From assembly GCF_022829405.1 (NCBI RefSeq), contig NZ_JAKSXW010000140.1, positions 1 through 64,000 of the forward strand: 64,000 bases of DNA, in the 5' to 3' direction. Shown here in pieces: positions 53,123 through 61,651 of this stretch (position 1 is the first letter of the stretch; the number at the start of each line of letters is the position of its first letter). Position numbers and translations under genes: made by a program. The stretch comes from Methylobacterium sp. J-076 (GTDB taxonomy: Bacteria; Pseudomonadota; Alphaproteobacteria; Rhizobiales; Beijerinckiaceae). Below the pieces are notes generated by a model. It was not told the origin of the DNA and searched no databases. It was given only the letters and a program-made list of their open reading frames with translations.

Positions 53123-54249
53123 CCCTGCAACTGCACTTCGCGGTGGACGAGATCCTGGCGAACCTGCGCGCCTGGGTGGAATGCGAGAGCCCCACCCACG
53201 ATGCGGCGGCGGTCAACCGCATGATGGCGCTCGCCGCCCGCGACCTCGCCCTGCTCGGCGCGCAGGTTGAGACCATCCCCGGCCATAGGGGCCTCGGCGA
53301 CTGCGTCCGCGCGCGCCTGCCCCACCCGCGCCGGGACGAGCCGGGCATCCTGATCCTCGGCCACCTCGACACGGTCCATCCCGTCGGCACCCTGGCGCGG
53401 ATGCCCTGGCGGATCGAGGGGGACCGCGCCCACGGCCCCGGCGCCCTCGACATGAAGGGCGGCAACGTCATCGCGCTGGCCGCGATCCGCGCCCTGGCCC
53501 GCGCGGGGGCGCGGACGCCCCTGCCGGTGACGGTGCTGTTCACCAGCGACGAGGAGGTCGGCAGCCCCTCGACCCGCGACCTCATCGAGGGCGAGGCCGC
53601 CCGCCACGCCTTCGTCCTCGTGCCCGAGCCCGGCCAGCCCGGCGACGGGGTCGTGACCGGCCGCTACGCCATCGCCCGGTTCGACCTGGAGGCCCTGGGC
53701 CGGCCGAGCCATGCGGGGGCGTCGCCCGGGGAGGGTCGCTCGGCGATCCGCGCCATGGCCCGCAAGGTGCTCGCCATCGACGCCCTGTCGGACGCCGACT
53801 GCACGGTCTCCACGGGCATCGTGTCCGGCGGGCAATGGGTGAACTGCGTGCCCACCACCTGCCGGGGCCAAGCCCTCAGCATGGCCAAGCGGCAGGCCGA
53901 CCTCGACCGGGTGGTGGAGCGGATGCTCGCCCTCTCCGGCGAGGAGGACGGCGTGCTCTTCACCGTGAGACGGGGCGTCACCCGCCCGGTCTGGGAGCCC
54001 GATGCGGGCACCCTGTCCCTCTACGCCCTGGCGAAGGAGATCGCGGCGGAGGCCGGCGTCGCCCTCACCCACGGGAGTGCGGGGGGCGGGTCGGACGGCA
54101 ACTTCACCGGAGCCGTCGGCATCCCCACCCTCGACGGCCTCGGCGCCCTCGGCCGCGGCTACCACACCCTGGAAGAGCACGTCCTCATCGATTCGCTCCC
54201 GAGCCGGGCGCGGCTCTTCGCCGGGATGCTGATGCGGCTCGGGGGCTGA
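53119..54249 (+). CDS. M20 family metallopeptidase (glutamate carboxypeptidase-like)
   Basis: 376 residues, ATG overlapping the M81 stop (ATGA). Zinc ligands and catalytic Glu are visible in ILGHLDTVHPVGTL (His, Asp), HGPGALDMKGG (Asp), FTSDEEVGSPSTRDL (Glu-Glu), VPEPGQ (Glu/Asp equivalent), and YHTLEEHVLIDSL (final His). The dimerisation domain includes GRPSHAGASPGEGRSA. Releases terminal acidic or acylated residues; cytosolic. Last of the four-gene operon. Confidence 0.92.
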   Translation: MTLQLHFAVDEILANLRAWVECESPTHDAAAVNRMMALAARDLALLGAQVETIPGHRGLGDCVRARLPHPRRDEPGILILGHLDTVHPVGTLARMPWRIEGDRAHGPGALDMKGGNVIALAAIRALARAGARTPLPVTVLFTSDEEVGSPSTRDLIEGEAARHAFVLVPEPGQPGDGVVTGRYAIARFDLEALGRPSHAGASPGEGRSAIRAMARKVLAIDALSDADCTVSTGIVSGGQWVNCVPTTCRGQALSMAKRQADLDRVVERMLALSGEEDGVLFTVRRGVTRPVWEPDAGTLSLYALAKEIAAEAGVALTHGSAGGGSDGNFTGAVGIPTLDGLGALGRGYHTLEEHVLIDSLPSRARLFAGMLMRLGG

Positions 54250-54277
54250 GGAGGCCCGCGCCGCCGCCGACCCCTCT

Positions 54278-54360
54278 CCGCCCTTGCGAGCGGAGCGATC
54301 CGGTGCGGCGCGGCATGGAAAACCGTTCCGCCGCCCTGAGTCGCGTCGCTCGCGATGACG
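54278..54360. repeat. Imperfect palindromic repeat between convergent M20 and amidase genes
   Basis: The left arm (CTTGCGAGCGGAGCGATCC, 54283-54301) and right arm (GAGTCGCGTCGCTCGCGATG, 54338-54357) are imperfect inverted repeats. They look like a decayed copy of the widespread bacterial intergenic repeat built on TTGCGAGCG-AAGCG motifs. Only the palindrome is directly visible; the family link is from memory. Confidence 0.45.
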
Positions 54361-54367
54361 CCGCGGG

Positions 54368-55774
54368 TCAGTCCCGCCCGGGGCCCACCGGATCGACTGG
54401 CATCGGCGGCACGCCGCCCGCCTCGATGGCTTCACCCGCCGCGAGGCACAGGTCCTCCCGGAACCGGGCGGCGACGATCTGGACGCCGACGGGGGTGTGG
54501 CCCACGAGCCCGGTCGTCACGGTCAGGGCCGGGACGCCGAGGGGTGCGAGCCCCACCTGCAGCAGGTTCGCCTCGAAGGCCCGGGCGATACCCTCCGGCG
54601 TCCGGTCGAGCCCGTCCGGGAACGGCAGCTCGGCGGAGACCGGCACCAGCAGCACCGGGTGCTCGGCCAGGAACACGGACCATTGCCGGGCCAGCGTCGC
54701 CCGGCGGACGAGGGCCTGGGGAATCGCGTCCGGCGTCAGGGCTTCCGCCGTCGCCCGGAAGGCTTCGAGCAGGCCGATGGCCTCCGGGTCGCCCTCCCGC
54801 TCGGCCAGCGCCCGGACCGCGGCGTAGCCGTCACCGAGCCAGAGGATCAGCTGGATGTCGTTGGCCTCGCGGATCGGCGGCGTGTCGGCGATCTCCTCCA
54901 CCTGCCAGCCGGCTGCGTCGAGGCGGGCGGCGGCGTCGCGCAGGGCCGCCTCCACCTCGGGCACGATGGCGAGCCCGCCCGGCCGCAGACAAAGGGCCGC
55001 CCGGCGCGGCCGGGCCGGGCCTTCGAGGGGGGCGGGCACCCACCACGGATCGCGGGGGTCCGGCGCGGCCATGGCGGCCAGCGTCAGGCGGATGTCGCCG
55101 ATGCTGCGCGCCAGGGGCCCGGAGACGGCCATCAGCTGCGGGCCGATCCCGCGCTCGGGGGAGGAGGCGTTCCAGGCCGGGATGCGGCCGAAGCTCGGGC
55201 GAAGGCCGTGGACGCCGCACGCATAGGCCGGGTAGCGCACCGAGCCGGCGATGTCGGTGCCGTGGGCGAAGGCGCCGATCCCCGCCGCCACGGCGGCCCC
55301 GGCCCCGCCCGACGAGCCCCCCGGCGTCAGGGACGGGTCGCGCGGATTCTTCGTCGCCCCGTGCAGCTGGTTGGTGGTGAACCAGCGCAGCGAGAAGGCT
55401 GGGGTGTTGGTCCGCCCGAGGATCACCGCCCCCGCCCGCTTGAGGTTGGCCACCACCGGGCTGTCGGCCTTGGCCACCAAATCCTTCTGCAGGCGGAGCC
55501 CGTTGGTGGTGGCGTAGCCGTCCTGGTCGGCATTGACCTTGGTCGTCACCGTCACCCCGGCGAGCGGACCCAGGGTCTCGCCCCGCTGGCGCGCGGCATC
55601 GACCGCCTCGGCCTCGCGCAGCACTTCCTCGGGCCGATGCTCCACCACGGCGTTGATGGCGCCGTTCACGGCGGCGAGCCGATCGAGGGCGTCCACCGCG
55701 ACCTCCCGGGCGGAGACGTCACCGGTGCGGATCCGGGCTGCGAGGTCTGTCGCGGACAGGCGCCAGAGTTCCAT
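54368..55774 (-). CDS. Amidase (amidase signature family), second copy
   Basis: 468 residues. Lys in GVTVTTKVNADQDGYATTNG, Ser-rich SLTPGGSSGGAGAAVAAGIG, and nucleophile region GTDIAGSVRYPAYACG. The family relative of the amidase at 44507 but clearly divergent. Convergent with the M20 gene. Together they flank an operon for amide and peptide-bond hydrolysis, though substrate specificity is unresolved. Confidence 0.9.
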   Translation of the reverse strand: MELWRLSATDLAARIRTGDVSAREVAVDALDRLAAVNGAINAVVEHRPEEVLREAEAVDAARQRGETLGPLAGVTVTTKVNADQDGYATTNGLRLQKDLVAKADSPVVANLKRAGAVILGRTNTPAFSLRWFTTNQLHGATKNPRDPSLTPGGSSGGAGAAVAAGIGAFAHGTDIAGSVRYPAYACGVHGLRPSFGRIPAWNASSPERGIGPQLMAVSGPLARSIGDIRLTLAAMAAPDPRDPWWVPAPLEGPARPRRAALCLRPGGLAIVPEVEAALRDAAARLDAAGWQVEEIADTPPIREANDIQLILWLGDGYAAVRALAEREGDPEAIGLLEAFRATAEALTPDAIPQALVRRATLARQWSVFLAEHPVLLVPVSAELPFPDGLDRTPEGIARAFEANLLQVGLAPLGVPALTVTTGLVGHTPVGVQIVAARFREDLCLAAGEAIEAGGVPPMPVDPVGPGRD

Positions 55775-56090
55775 GCATCGCTCTCCAGGTTGTTGAGACT
55801 TGGGTGATTCGGATGGTGTTGATCCGGCTAAATCACTGCGTCTTCGCTTTATTCAAAATGCACGCACTGTGCCGTTAATTTGGGCATCGTCAGGATTGCA
55901 CGGAGAATCAAGCGTTTCCCGCATTGCAACGTCGGCGCGCTCGGTACTTCACCACAGCCCGGCCTTGCCTCCAAGCGGCCATTGCCTAACCTCACCTCGT
56001 GACGTGCGTTCGAAACGGCGCCGGCCCAGAACGGGTGCTGCGCCTCGTGAAAACCCTGCGGCAGCTTTCTCCAGCAAGAGGCAGGTTCCC
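55775..56090. other. Intergenic region upstream of the 52-residue gene
   Basis: 316 bases. It should include promoters for the amidase (minus) and the small plus-strand gene. A TTTATTCAAAATGC-type AT patch at about 55850-55862 stands out, but I see no firm -35/-10, operator or hairpin. Confidence 0.35.
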
Positions 56091-56249
56091 ATGTCCGATT
56101 CCATCCGCGTCAAGCCGACCCACGACGGCACCTACACGGTCTACCAGGGCTCCCTCGCCCTGGTCAGCGGGCTGACCCGCGTCCAGGCCGAACGCTACGA
56201 GGCGAGCATCACCCGCCGCCCGGCGGGCATCCTCGCCTCCGGGACCTGA
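56091..56249 (+). CDS. Small hypothetical protein (52 residues)
   Basis: Soluble-looking peptide beginning MSDSIRVKPTHDGTYTVY and containing GLTRVQAERYEASI. A GCAGG ribosome site is 6 bases before the ATG. The pattern (short beta-rich start, then a helix) resembles small uncharacterised alphaproteobacterial proteins; no family named. Convergent with the phosphoesterase. Confidence 0.55.
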   Translation: MSDSIRVKPTHDGTYTVYQGSLALVSGLTRVQAERYEASITRRPAGILASGT

Positions 56250-56259
56250 TCCGTCTCCG

Positions 56260-57228
56260 TCAGGCCGGCGCCTGCAAGGGCGCGGCCAGTCCGAGGTCGA
56301 GGGGGCCGAGGTCGGCCATGATGCCGGTGTCGTCCAGGCCCCGGCGCCACGCGGCGATCGAGAAGCCCTCTCCCGCCCGCGCGATCTCGTAGAGCGCATA
56401 GCCCGCACGGCGCCCCGGCAGGGCGCCGTGCCCTTCGGCCAGGGCCGATGCGGAGGGCACCCCCACCACGGGCACGGCCCGCCCCCCCGGCCCCGGAAGC
56501 CGGGCGAGGCTGGCGACGTGGTTGTGCCCGTGCAGGATCAGTTCGGCGCCGGCCCGGCCAATCATGGCGGCGAAGGCCGCGGAATCCTTCAGCTCCCGAC
56601 CCGGCGAGGCGCCGCCGGGATGGGGCGGGTGGTGGATCATCACCACCCGGCAGAGCCGCGTCGGCTCGGTCGCCAGCGCCTTCAGCAACGTCTCCGCCGC
56701 CGCGAGCTGCGGCGGGCCGAGGCGTCCGCTGGCGACGAACGGCTTCGTGGGGATCGCGCTCGACAGGCCGATCAGCGCCACGGGCCCCCGTCGCCGGAGG
56801 TAGGGGAACTGTGCCAGCGTCCCCGAATCGTCGGAGGTATAGGCGCCGCAGGTGGCCAGCAGGCCTTCCAGGGAGCCGCGCACGTAGGCGTCGTGGTTGC
56901 CCGGCACGAGGCTCACCGCATCGGGCGAGCCGAGGGCGCCCATGAAGGACTGCGCCGTCGCCCATTCGCTGGGCAGGCCGATGTTGCACAGGTCCCCCGT
57001 GCAGGCGATGTGCGCCGCGCCCTGCGCGCGCATGTCCGACACGAGGAGGGACAGGGTGCCCATGTCGTGGCTGCGGGAGCGGCCCCGGCGCCAGTTGGCG
57101 TAGCCGGTCGCCCGCTTGCCCAGGAGCTGGCTGAAACGCGGACGGCCGAGCGGCCCCACATGCGGGTCGCTGAGATGGGCGAGGCGAAAGGTCAAGGCGA
57201 AGGGGCGCTCCGGACTTCGCCCCGGCAT
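56260..57228 (-). CDS. Metallophosphoesterase
   Basis: 322 residues. Calcineurin-like phosphoesterase motifs in order: RLAHLSDPHVGPLG (D-x-H), ACTGDLCNIG (GD), LVPGNHDAYV (GNHD), VVMIHHPPHPGG (H), and LILHGHNHVASL (GHxH). Di-metal enzyme acting on phosphomonoester or diester bonds, often cyclic nucleotides or nucleosides; substrate unknown. Start 57228 chosen since it lies 15 residues before the first motif; a longer frame runs into the next gene. Confidence 0.88.
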   Translation of the reverse strand: MPGRSPERPFALTFRLAHLSDPHVGPLGRPRFSQLLGKRATGYANWRRGRSRSHDMGTLSLLVSDMRAQGAAHIACTGDLCNIGLPSEWATAQSFMGALGSPDAVSLVPGNHDAYVRGSLEGLLATCGAYTSDDSGTLAQFPYLRRRGPVALIGLSSAIPTKPFVASGRLGPPQLAAAETLLKALATEPTRLCRVVMIHHPPHPGGASPGRELKDSAAFAAMIGRAGAELILHGHNHVASLARLPGPGGRAVPVVGVPSASALAEGHGALPGRRAGYALYEIARAGEGFSIAAWRRGLDDTGIMADLGPLDLGLAAPLQAPA

Positions 57229-57248
57229 CGCGGCGCCGGGGCGCCGCG

Positions 57249-57785
57249 TCAAGCGCTGCCGATGACGATCCCCGTGACGAGGACGAGGAGGCTCCCGAAC
57301 ATCACCTGAAGGGCCGCCCGCCAGAACGGCGTCGCCATGAACCGCGTACGGATGGCGGCGATCACCGCCAGCTCGACGATGACGACGGCGACCGCGAGGC
57401 TGGTGGCGAGGGTGAAGGCGTTCGGCCAGCCCGCCGGCAGGGTGTCGGGGATGGCGTAGGGGAGCGTGTGGCCGAGCCCGCCCACCGTGGTCATCACCCC
57501 GCAGACGAGGCCGCGCATCAGCGGGCTGCCGCGCCCCGTCACGCTGCCGTCGTCCGAGAGGGCTTCCGTGAATCCCATGCTGATCCCGGCCCCGACCGAG
57601 GCGGCGAGACCCACGAGGAAGGTGGACCAGTTGTGGCCGGTGGCGAAGGCCGCCGCGAAGATCGGCGCCAGGGTGGAGACAGACCCGTCGATCAGCCCCG
57701 CGAGACCGGGCTGCACGTAGCGGAGGACGAACTCCCGCCGCGCTTCGGCGAGGGCCTCGCCCGTCTCCTCCAGAACCATCGACAT
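57249..57785 (-). CDS. VIT1/CCC1-family iron/manganese transporter (MbfA C-terminal-like)
   Basis: 178 residues. GLIDGSVSTLAPIFAAAF, GLAASVGAGISMGFTEAL and a GLGHTLPYAI segment match the membrane domain of MbfA/erythrin-VIT proteins, but no N-terminal ferritin-like domain is present. Four to five membrane spans. VIT domains export Fe(II) or Mn(II) from the cytosol. RBS GGAGGGGAG precedes the ATG at 57785. Two Irr-like boxes lie directly upstream, fitting iron control. Confidence 0.85.
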   Translation of the reverse strand: MSMVLEETGEALAEARREFVLRYVQPGLAGLIDGSVSTLAPIFAAAFATGHNWSTFLVGLAASVGAGISMGFTEALSDDGSVTGRGSPLMRGLVCGVMTTVGGLGHTLPYAIPDTLPAGWPNAFTLATSLAVAVVIVELAVIAAIRTRFMATPFWRAALQVMFGSLLVLVTGIVIGSA

Positions 57786-57800
57786 CGGCCACTCCCCTCC

Positions 57801-57815
57801 TTGGAACGTTTCCAA
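57801..57815. promoter_or_regulatory. Irr-type iron control box 1
   Basis: TTGGAACGTTTCCAA has the TTxGAA-N3-TTCxAA symmetry reported for Irr-binding iron control elements in Rhizobiales. It is 16-30 bases before the transporter start codon, so binding would block transcription or initiation. Confidence 0.55.
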
Positions 57816-57822
57816 TCTACAA

Positions 57823-57839
57823 TCTGGAATTACTCCAAA
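57823..57839. promoter_or_regulatory. Irr-type iron control box 2
   Basis: Read on the minus strand TTTGGAGTAATTCCAGA, which matches the same TTTxGAAxxxTTCxAAA pattern at 15 of 17 positions. Seven bases separate it from box 1, giving a tandem arrangement. Confidence 0.55.
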
Positions 57840-57984
57840 CAAGGCCCCAAACGGTTTTGTGAGCGGGTGCGGGATGTCTCGCGGGGACATGGCCGATGCC
57901 CGCCCGGCGCATTGCCGGCCCTCGGGCGGGTTGAACCCATCGCCCTGTCGGGGCTATGCCGCCGGGCCTGACGGGCGGGCAACG

Positions 57985-58782
57985 ATGAGTCTCTTCAAGC
58001 GCCTCCTTCGACAGCCGCTCGTGAAGCGGGCGCTCGGCCGCCTCGCCGCCGGCTACCTGCGTCTCGTCCGGGCCACCAACCGCTTCACCATGGAGACGGG
58101 CACGGGGATCTCCGGCGACGGGGCCGCGGCCCATGCGTGGCTCGATGCGCAGCTCCCCGCCATCTTCGGCATGTGGCACGGGCAGCATATCCAGATGCCG
58201 CTGATGATGCGGGCCACCGACCGGGTCGCGACCATCATCTCCCGGAACCCGGACGGCGACATCAACACCATCGCCCTCGAGCGCCTCGGCGTGCGGGTGA
58301 TGCGGGCCTCCGGCGCCCGCGGGCGGCGGCGGGCCGCCGATGCCCGCGCCAAGGGCGGAGCCGAAGGGCTCCGGGCCATGCTGAGGGCCCTGAAGGCGGG
58401 GGAATGCGTGGCGTTCAGCGCCGACGTGCCGAAGGTCACGCGGCGTTGCGATGCGGGCATCCTCACCCTCGCCCGGTTCTCGGGACGCCCCGTGGTCCCC
58501 TCCGCCGTGGTGATGAGCCGCCACCTCCGCTTCGGCTCCTGGGACCGGGCCTGCCTCGCCCTGCCCTTCGGCCGGGCGGCGATCGTGCTCGGCGACCCGG
58601 TCTTCGTGCCGCGGGACTGCGAGGGCGAGGCGTTCGAGCACCTACGCAGCCATGTCGAGGCGGAGATGGACCGGGTCCATGCCCGGGCCTACGCCCTGGT
58701 CGGCCGGCACGACCGGGCCGCCTACTACGCCTTGGCCGCCGCAGCCGCTCCGACTTCCGGCGCGTCGGAGGGAACCGCGTGA
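57985..58782 (+). CDS. Lysophospholipid/lipid A acyltransferase-like protein (DUF374)
   Basis: 265 residues. DUF374/LPLAT-type sequence: a basic N-terminal membrane-associated helix, PAIFGMWHGQHIQMPLM (the catalytic His region), SRNPDGDINTIALERLGV and ECVAFSADVPKVTRRCDAGI. The conserved order with waaA and lpxK in Rhizobiales suggests transfer of an acyl chain during lipid A or Kdo2-lipid A maturation. GTGA overlap with waaA indicates coupled translation. Confidence 0.85.
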   Translation: MSLFKRLLRQPLVKRALGRLAAGYLRLVRATNRFTMETGTGISGDGAAAHAWLDAQLPAIFGMWHGQHIQMPLMMRATDRVATIISRNPDGDINTIALERLGVRVMRASGARGRRRAADARAKGGAEGLRAMLRALKAGECVAFSADVPKVTRRCDAGILTLARFSGRPVVPSAVVMSRHLRFGSWDRACLALPFGRAAIVLGDPVFVPRDCEGEAFEHLRSHVEAEMDRVHARAYALVGRHDRAAYYALAAAAAPTSGASEGTA

Positions 58783-60098
58783 GACAGCCCGCCCTCACCC
58801 TGCCCCTGCGGCTCTACCGCACCGGCCTGCGGATCGGCGAGCCGGCGGTGGCCGGCCTGCTCGCGTGGCGCGCCCGCCGGGGCAAGGAGGATCCGCGCCG
58901 CCTCGGCGAGCGGCGGGGCCTGCCGGGCCGGGCGCGGCCGGTGGGTCCGCTGATCTGGATGCACGGGGCGAGCGTCGGGGAGGTGCTGTCCCTCGTCGCC
59001 CTGGTGGAGGGCATGATCGCCCGGCGCTATTCCGTGCTGGTCACGACCGGCACGCGCACGGCGGCGGACCTGATCAGCTCCCGCCTGCCCCCCGGCGCCG
59101 TCCACCAGTACGTGCCCCTCGACGCCCCCCGCTGGATCGACCGGTTCCTGGAGCACTGGCAGCCCGACATCGCGGTGGTGGCGGAATCGGAGATCTGGCC
59201 CAACACGATCATCGCCCTGGACGAGCGGGAGATCCCGCTGATCCTCGTCAACGGCCGCATGTCCGAGCGGTCGTTCAAGGGCTGGGAGCGCTCCCGGCGC
59301 ACGGCGGCGGCCCTGCTGTCGCGCATCGCCGTCTGCCTCGCGCAGACGGAGGAGGACGGATCGCGGTTCGCCAAGCTCGGCGCACCGCGGGTCTCGATCA
59401 CCGGGAACCTCAAGTTCGATGCGCCGGTCCCCCCGGCGGACCCGCAGCAGCTCAACTATCTCCGGCCGATGATGGCCGGGCGTCCGGTCTGGCTCGCGGC
59501 GAGCACCCATCACGGCGAGGAGGCGGCCATCGCCTACGCCCACGCGGAGCTGAGGTCGCGCTTCCCGAACCTCCTCACGGTGCTCGCCCCCCGGCATCCC
59601 GGGCGGGGTGCCGACGCCGCCGCCTGCGCGGCCGCCGTGGGCCTGCGCAGCGCCCGGCGCTCCGCCGGCGGCCGGCCGCATCCCAGCGTCGAGCTCTACG
59701 TGGCGGACACGATCGGCGAACTCGGCCTGTTCTACCGGCTCAGCCCGCTGGTCTTCGTCGGCGGCTCCCTGGTGCCCCGCGGCGGCCAGAACCCCATCGA
59801 GCCGGTACGCCTCGACGCGGCGGTGCTGCACGGGCCGTATACGGGCAACTTCACGCAGGTCTACGACGCCCTCGACCGGGCGGGTGGAGCGGCGCTCGTG
59901 GCCAACGGCTCCGAACTCGCCGACCTCGTCGGGCAACTGCTCGCCGACAAGCCCCGCCTCGCCCGGATGGCGCGGGACGGGCAGGCGGCCCTGCGGCCCT
60001 TCGAGGGCGCCGTGGCGCGCACCCTGGCGGTGCTCGACCCGTTCGTGGCGCAGATGAAGCTTCAGGGCCTCCACCCGGTCGGCCGCCCCCGGGCCTGA
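58779..60098 (+). CDS. waaA: 3-deoxy-D-manno-octulosonic-acid transferase (Kdo transferase)
   Basis: 439 residues, GTG start overlapping the previous stop. Membrane anchor at the N-terminus, then WMHGASVGEVLSLVALVE, VLVTTGTRTAADL, AVVAESEIWPNTI (Glu in the GT30 acceptor site), NLKFDAPVP, WLAASTHHGEE, and VGGSLVPRGGQNPIEPVRLDA. Adds Kdo to lipid A precursor, the essential start of LPS inner core. Immediately followed by lpxK with TGATG overlap. Confidence 0.96.
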   Translation: MRQPALTLPLRLYRTGLRIGEPAVAGLLAWRARRGKEDPRRLGERRGLPGRARPVGPLIWMHGASVGEVLSLVALVEGMIARRYSVLVTTGTRTAADLISSRLPPGAVHQYVPLDAPRWIDRFLEHWQPDIAVVAESEIWPNTIIALDEREIPLILVNGRMSERSFKGWERSRRTAAALLSRIAVCLAQTEEDGSRFAKLGAPRVSITGNLKFDAPVPPADPQQLNYLRPMMAGRPVWLAASTHHGEEAAIAYAHAELRSRFPNLLTVLAPRHPGRGADAAACAAAVGLRSARRSAGGRPHPSVELYVADTIGELGLFYRLSPLVFVGGSLVPRGGQNPIEPVRLDAAVLHGPYTGNFTQVYDALDRAGGAALVANGSELADLVGQLLADKPRLARMARDGQAALRPFEGAVARTLAVLDPFVAQMKLQGLHPVGRPRA

Positions 60099-61069
60099 TG
60101 CGCCCCCCCGCCTTCTGGCAGGCCCGGCCGGGCCACCCCACCGCGAGGCTGCTGGCACCGCTCTCCGCCCTGTATGGACACCTCGGGGCCCGGCGCATGG
60201 ACCGGCCGGGGGCGAAGGCCCCCTGCCCCGTGGTCTGCCTCGGCAACTTCACCCTCGGGGGGGCGGGCAAGACCCCGGCCGCCCTGGCGATCGCGGCGAT
60301 CCTGCGGGACCTCGGCGCCGAGCCGGCCTTCCTGAGCCGGGGCTATGGCGGGGGCCTCGCCGGCCCCGTCGTGGTCACGCCGGGCGCGCACGGGGCCGCC
60401 GACGTCGGCGACGAACCCCTCCTCCTCGCCCGGCTCGCCCCCACGGTCGTCGCCCGCGACCGGCCCGCCGGGGCCGCCCTGTGCGCGAGACAGGGCGCGA
60501 CGGTCATCGTGATGGATGACGGCCTCCAGAACCCGAGCCTCGCCAAGGACCTCGCCTTCGCCGTGGTCGATGGGACGGCCGGCATCGGCAACGGGCGGAC
60601 CTTCCCGGCGGGGCCTCTGCGCGTGCCGATGGCGCGGCAATGGCCCCATGTCGCCGGGGTGATCGTCGTCGGCGGGGGCGAGGCCGGAGAGGCGGTCGCC
60701 GAGGCGGCGCACGGGCGCGCCCTCCCGGTCCACCGGGCGCGGCTCGTCCCGGATCCGGGTGATCTCGCCGGCCGGCGCTGTCTGGCCTTTGCGGGGATCG
60801 GCCGGCCGTCGAAATTCTTCGCGAGCTTGGAGGAGACCGGCGCCATACTCGCCGGCACGCGCGCCTTCGCGGATCACCACCCCTACCGCCCCGCCGACCT
60901 CGCGGCCCTCGCCGCCGGGGCGCACCGCCTCGGTGCCATCCTTGTGACGACGGAGAAGGACGCCGTCCGCCTGCCGCCGGACTTTGCGGCGCGGGTCGCG
61001 GTGTTGCGGGTCAGGCTCGCCTTCGCCGACGCGGACGCCGTGCGCGCCCAGATTGCGGAAGTTATGTAA
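60098..61069 (+). CDS. lpxK: Tetraacyldisaccharide 4'-kinase
   Basis: 323 residues. Walker A GGAGKTPAALAIAAIL near residue 55, SRGYGG, GDEPLLLARL, VARDRPAGA, and VIVMDDGLQNPSLAKDLAF match LpxK. Phosphorylates the 4' position of lipid A disaccharide at the inner membrane. Its ATG shares a base with the waaA stop (TGATG). Confidence 0.95.
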   Translation: MRPPAFWQARPGHPTARLLAPLSALYGHLGARRMDRPGAKAPCPVVCLGNFTLGGAGKTPAALAIAAILRDLGAEPAFLSRGYGGGLAGPVVVTPGAHGAADVGDEPLLLARLAPTVVARDRPAGAALCARQGATVIVMDDGLQNPSLAKDLAFAVVDGTAGIGNGRTFPAGPLRVPMARQWPHVAGVIVVGGGEAGEAVAEAAHGRALPVHRARLVPDPGDLAGRRCLAFAGIGRPSKFFASLEETGAILAGTRAFADHHPYRPADLAALAAGAHRLGAILVTTEKDAVRLPPDFAARVAVLRVRLAFADADAVRAQIAEVM

Positions 61070-61383
61070 GACGCAACTGGGAATTGTTCTGTGCCGGCTC
61101 AGGCTTAGGGGCGAGACTTCACCCGGCGTCGCAGCTTCCGGTGGAATGCTGCCAGTATCCTCGAACTTCGGGTGTCATCCCCTTGGCCGGTCGGCTGTTT
61201 CAGCCCCGTCGTTATGGCTGCGAGGCGGCGGGAGATCCCACTTCGCGGGACCATCCGATCACCGTTCTCGGAGACGCGTGTCCACGGCCCGTCGAACGCA
61301 TGAAGCGCCGCGTTCGGTCACGCGTCCAAATCGTTGCGAGGACAGGGAGAGGCGACGGATCCGCTTTGGGCTGCAGCGGCCCG
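61070..61383. other. Intergenic region between lpxK and the DUF2093 gene
   Basis: 314 bases between convergent genes. No clear terminator, tRNA or gene; the frames across it are GC artefacts. Confidence 0.4.
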
Positions 61384-61602
61384 CTACGGCCGCCCGGATG
61401 TCTTGAGGCGGGTCATCAGCGCGTCGGGCGAGACATAGGCCTCCTGCCGGGCGACGCTCCAGTAGCGGAGCTGATCGAGGGCGATGGCATCCCCCGTCAC
61501 GGCACAGCGCACGAAGCTGCCCGGTTTCACCACCCGCATGGTGCCGTCGCCGTAGGCCACGACCGCCTCACCCGAATTTCCACGATCCAACCGGCCCAGC
61601 AC
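61384..61602 (-). CDS. DUF2093 domain protein
   Basis: 72 residues. The core GDGTMRVVKPGSFVRCAVTG, IALDQLRYWSVARQEAYVSP is the DUF2093 pattern, a short alphaproteobacterial domain with a single conserved Cys (here VRCAVTG). Usually found beside lpxK/waaA in Rhizobiales; function unknown. Confidence 0.88.
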   Translation of the reverse strand: MLGRLDRGNSGEAVVAYGDGTMRVVKPGSFVRCAVTGDAIALDQLRYWSVARQEAYVSPDALMTRLKTSGRP

Positions 61603-61651
61603 ATCCGCCTCCGACAGAGATATCGTCGCCTACTATACCGATGGCGCCCGT

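Noticed and set aside
51641-54249. Microcystin degradation (mlr) cluster
   Set aside because: Only the M81 gene resembles MlrC; MlrA and MlrB are absent and M81 is common in other contexts.
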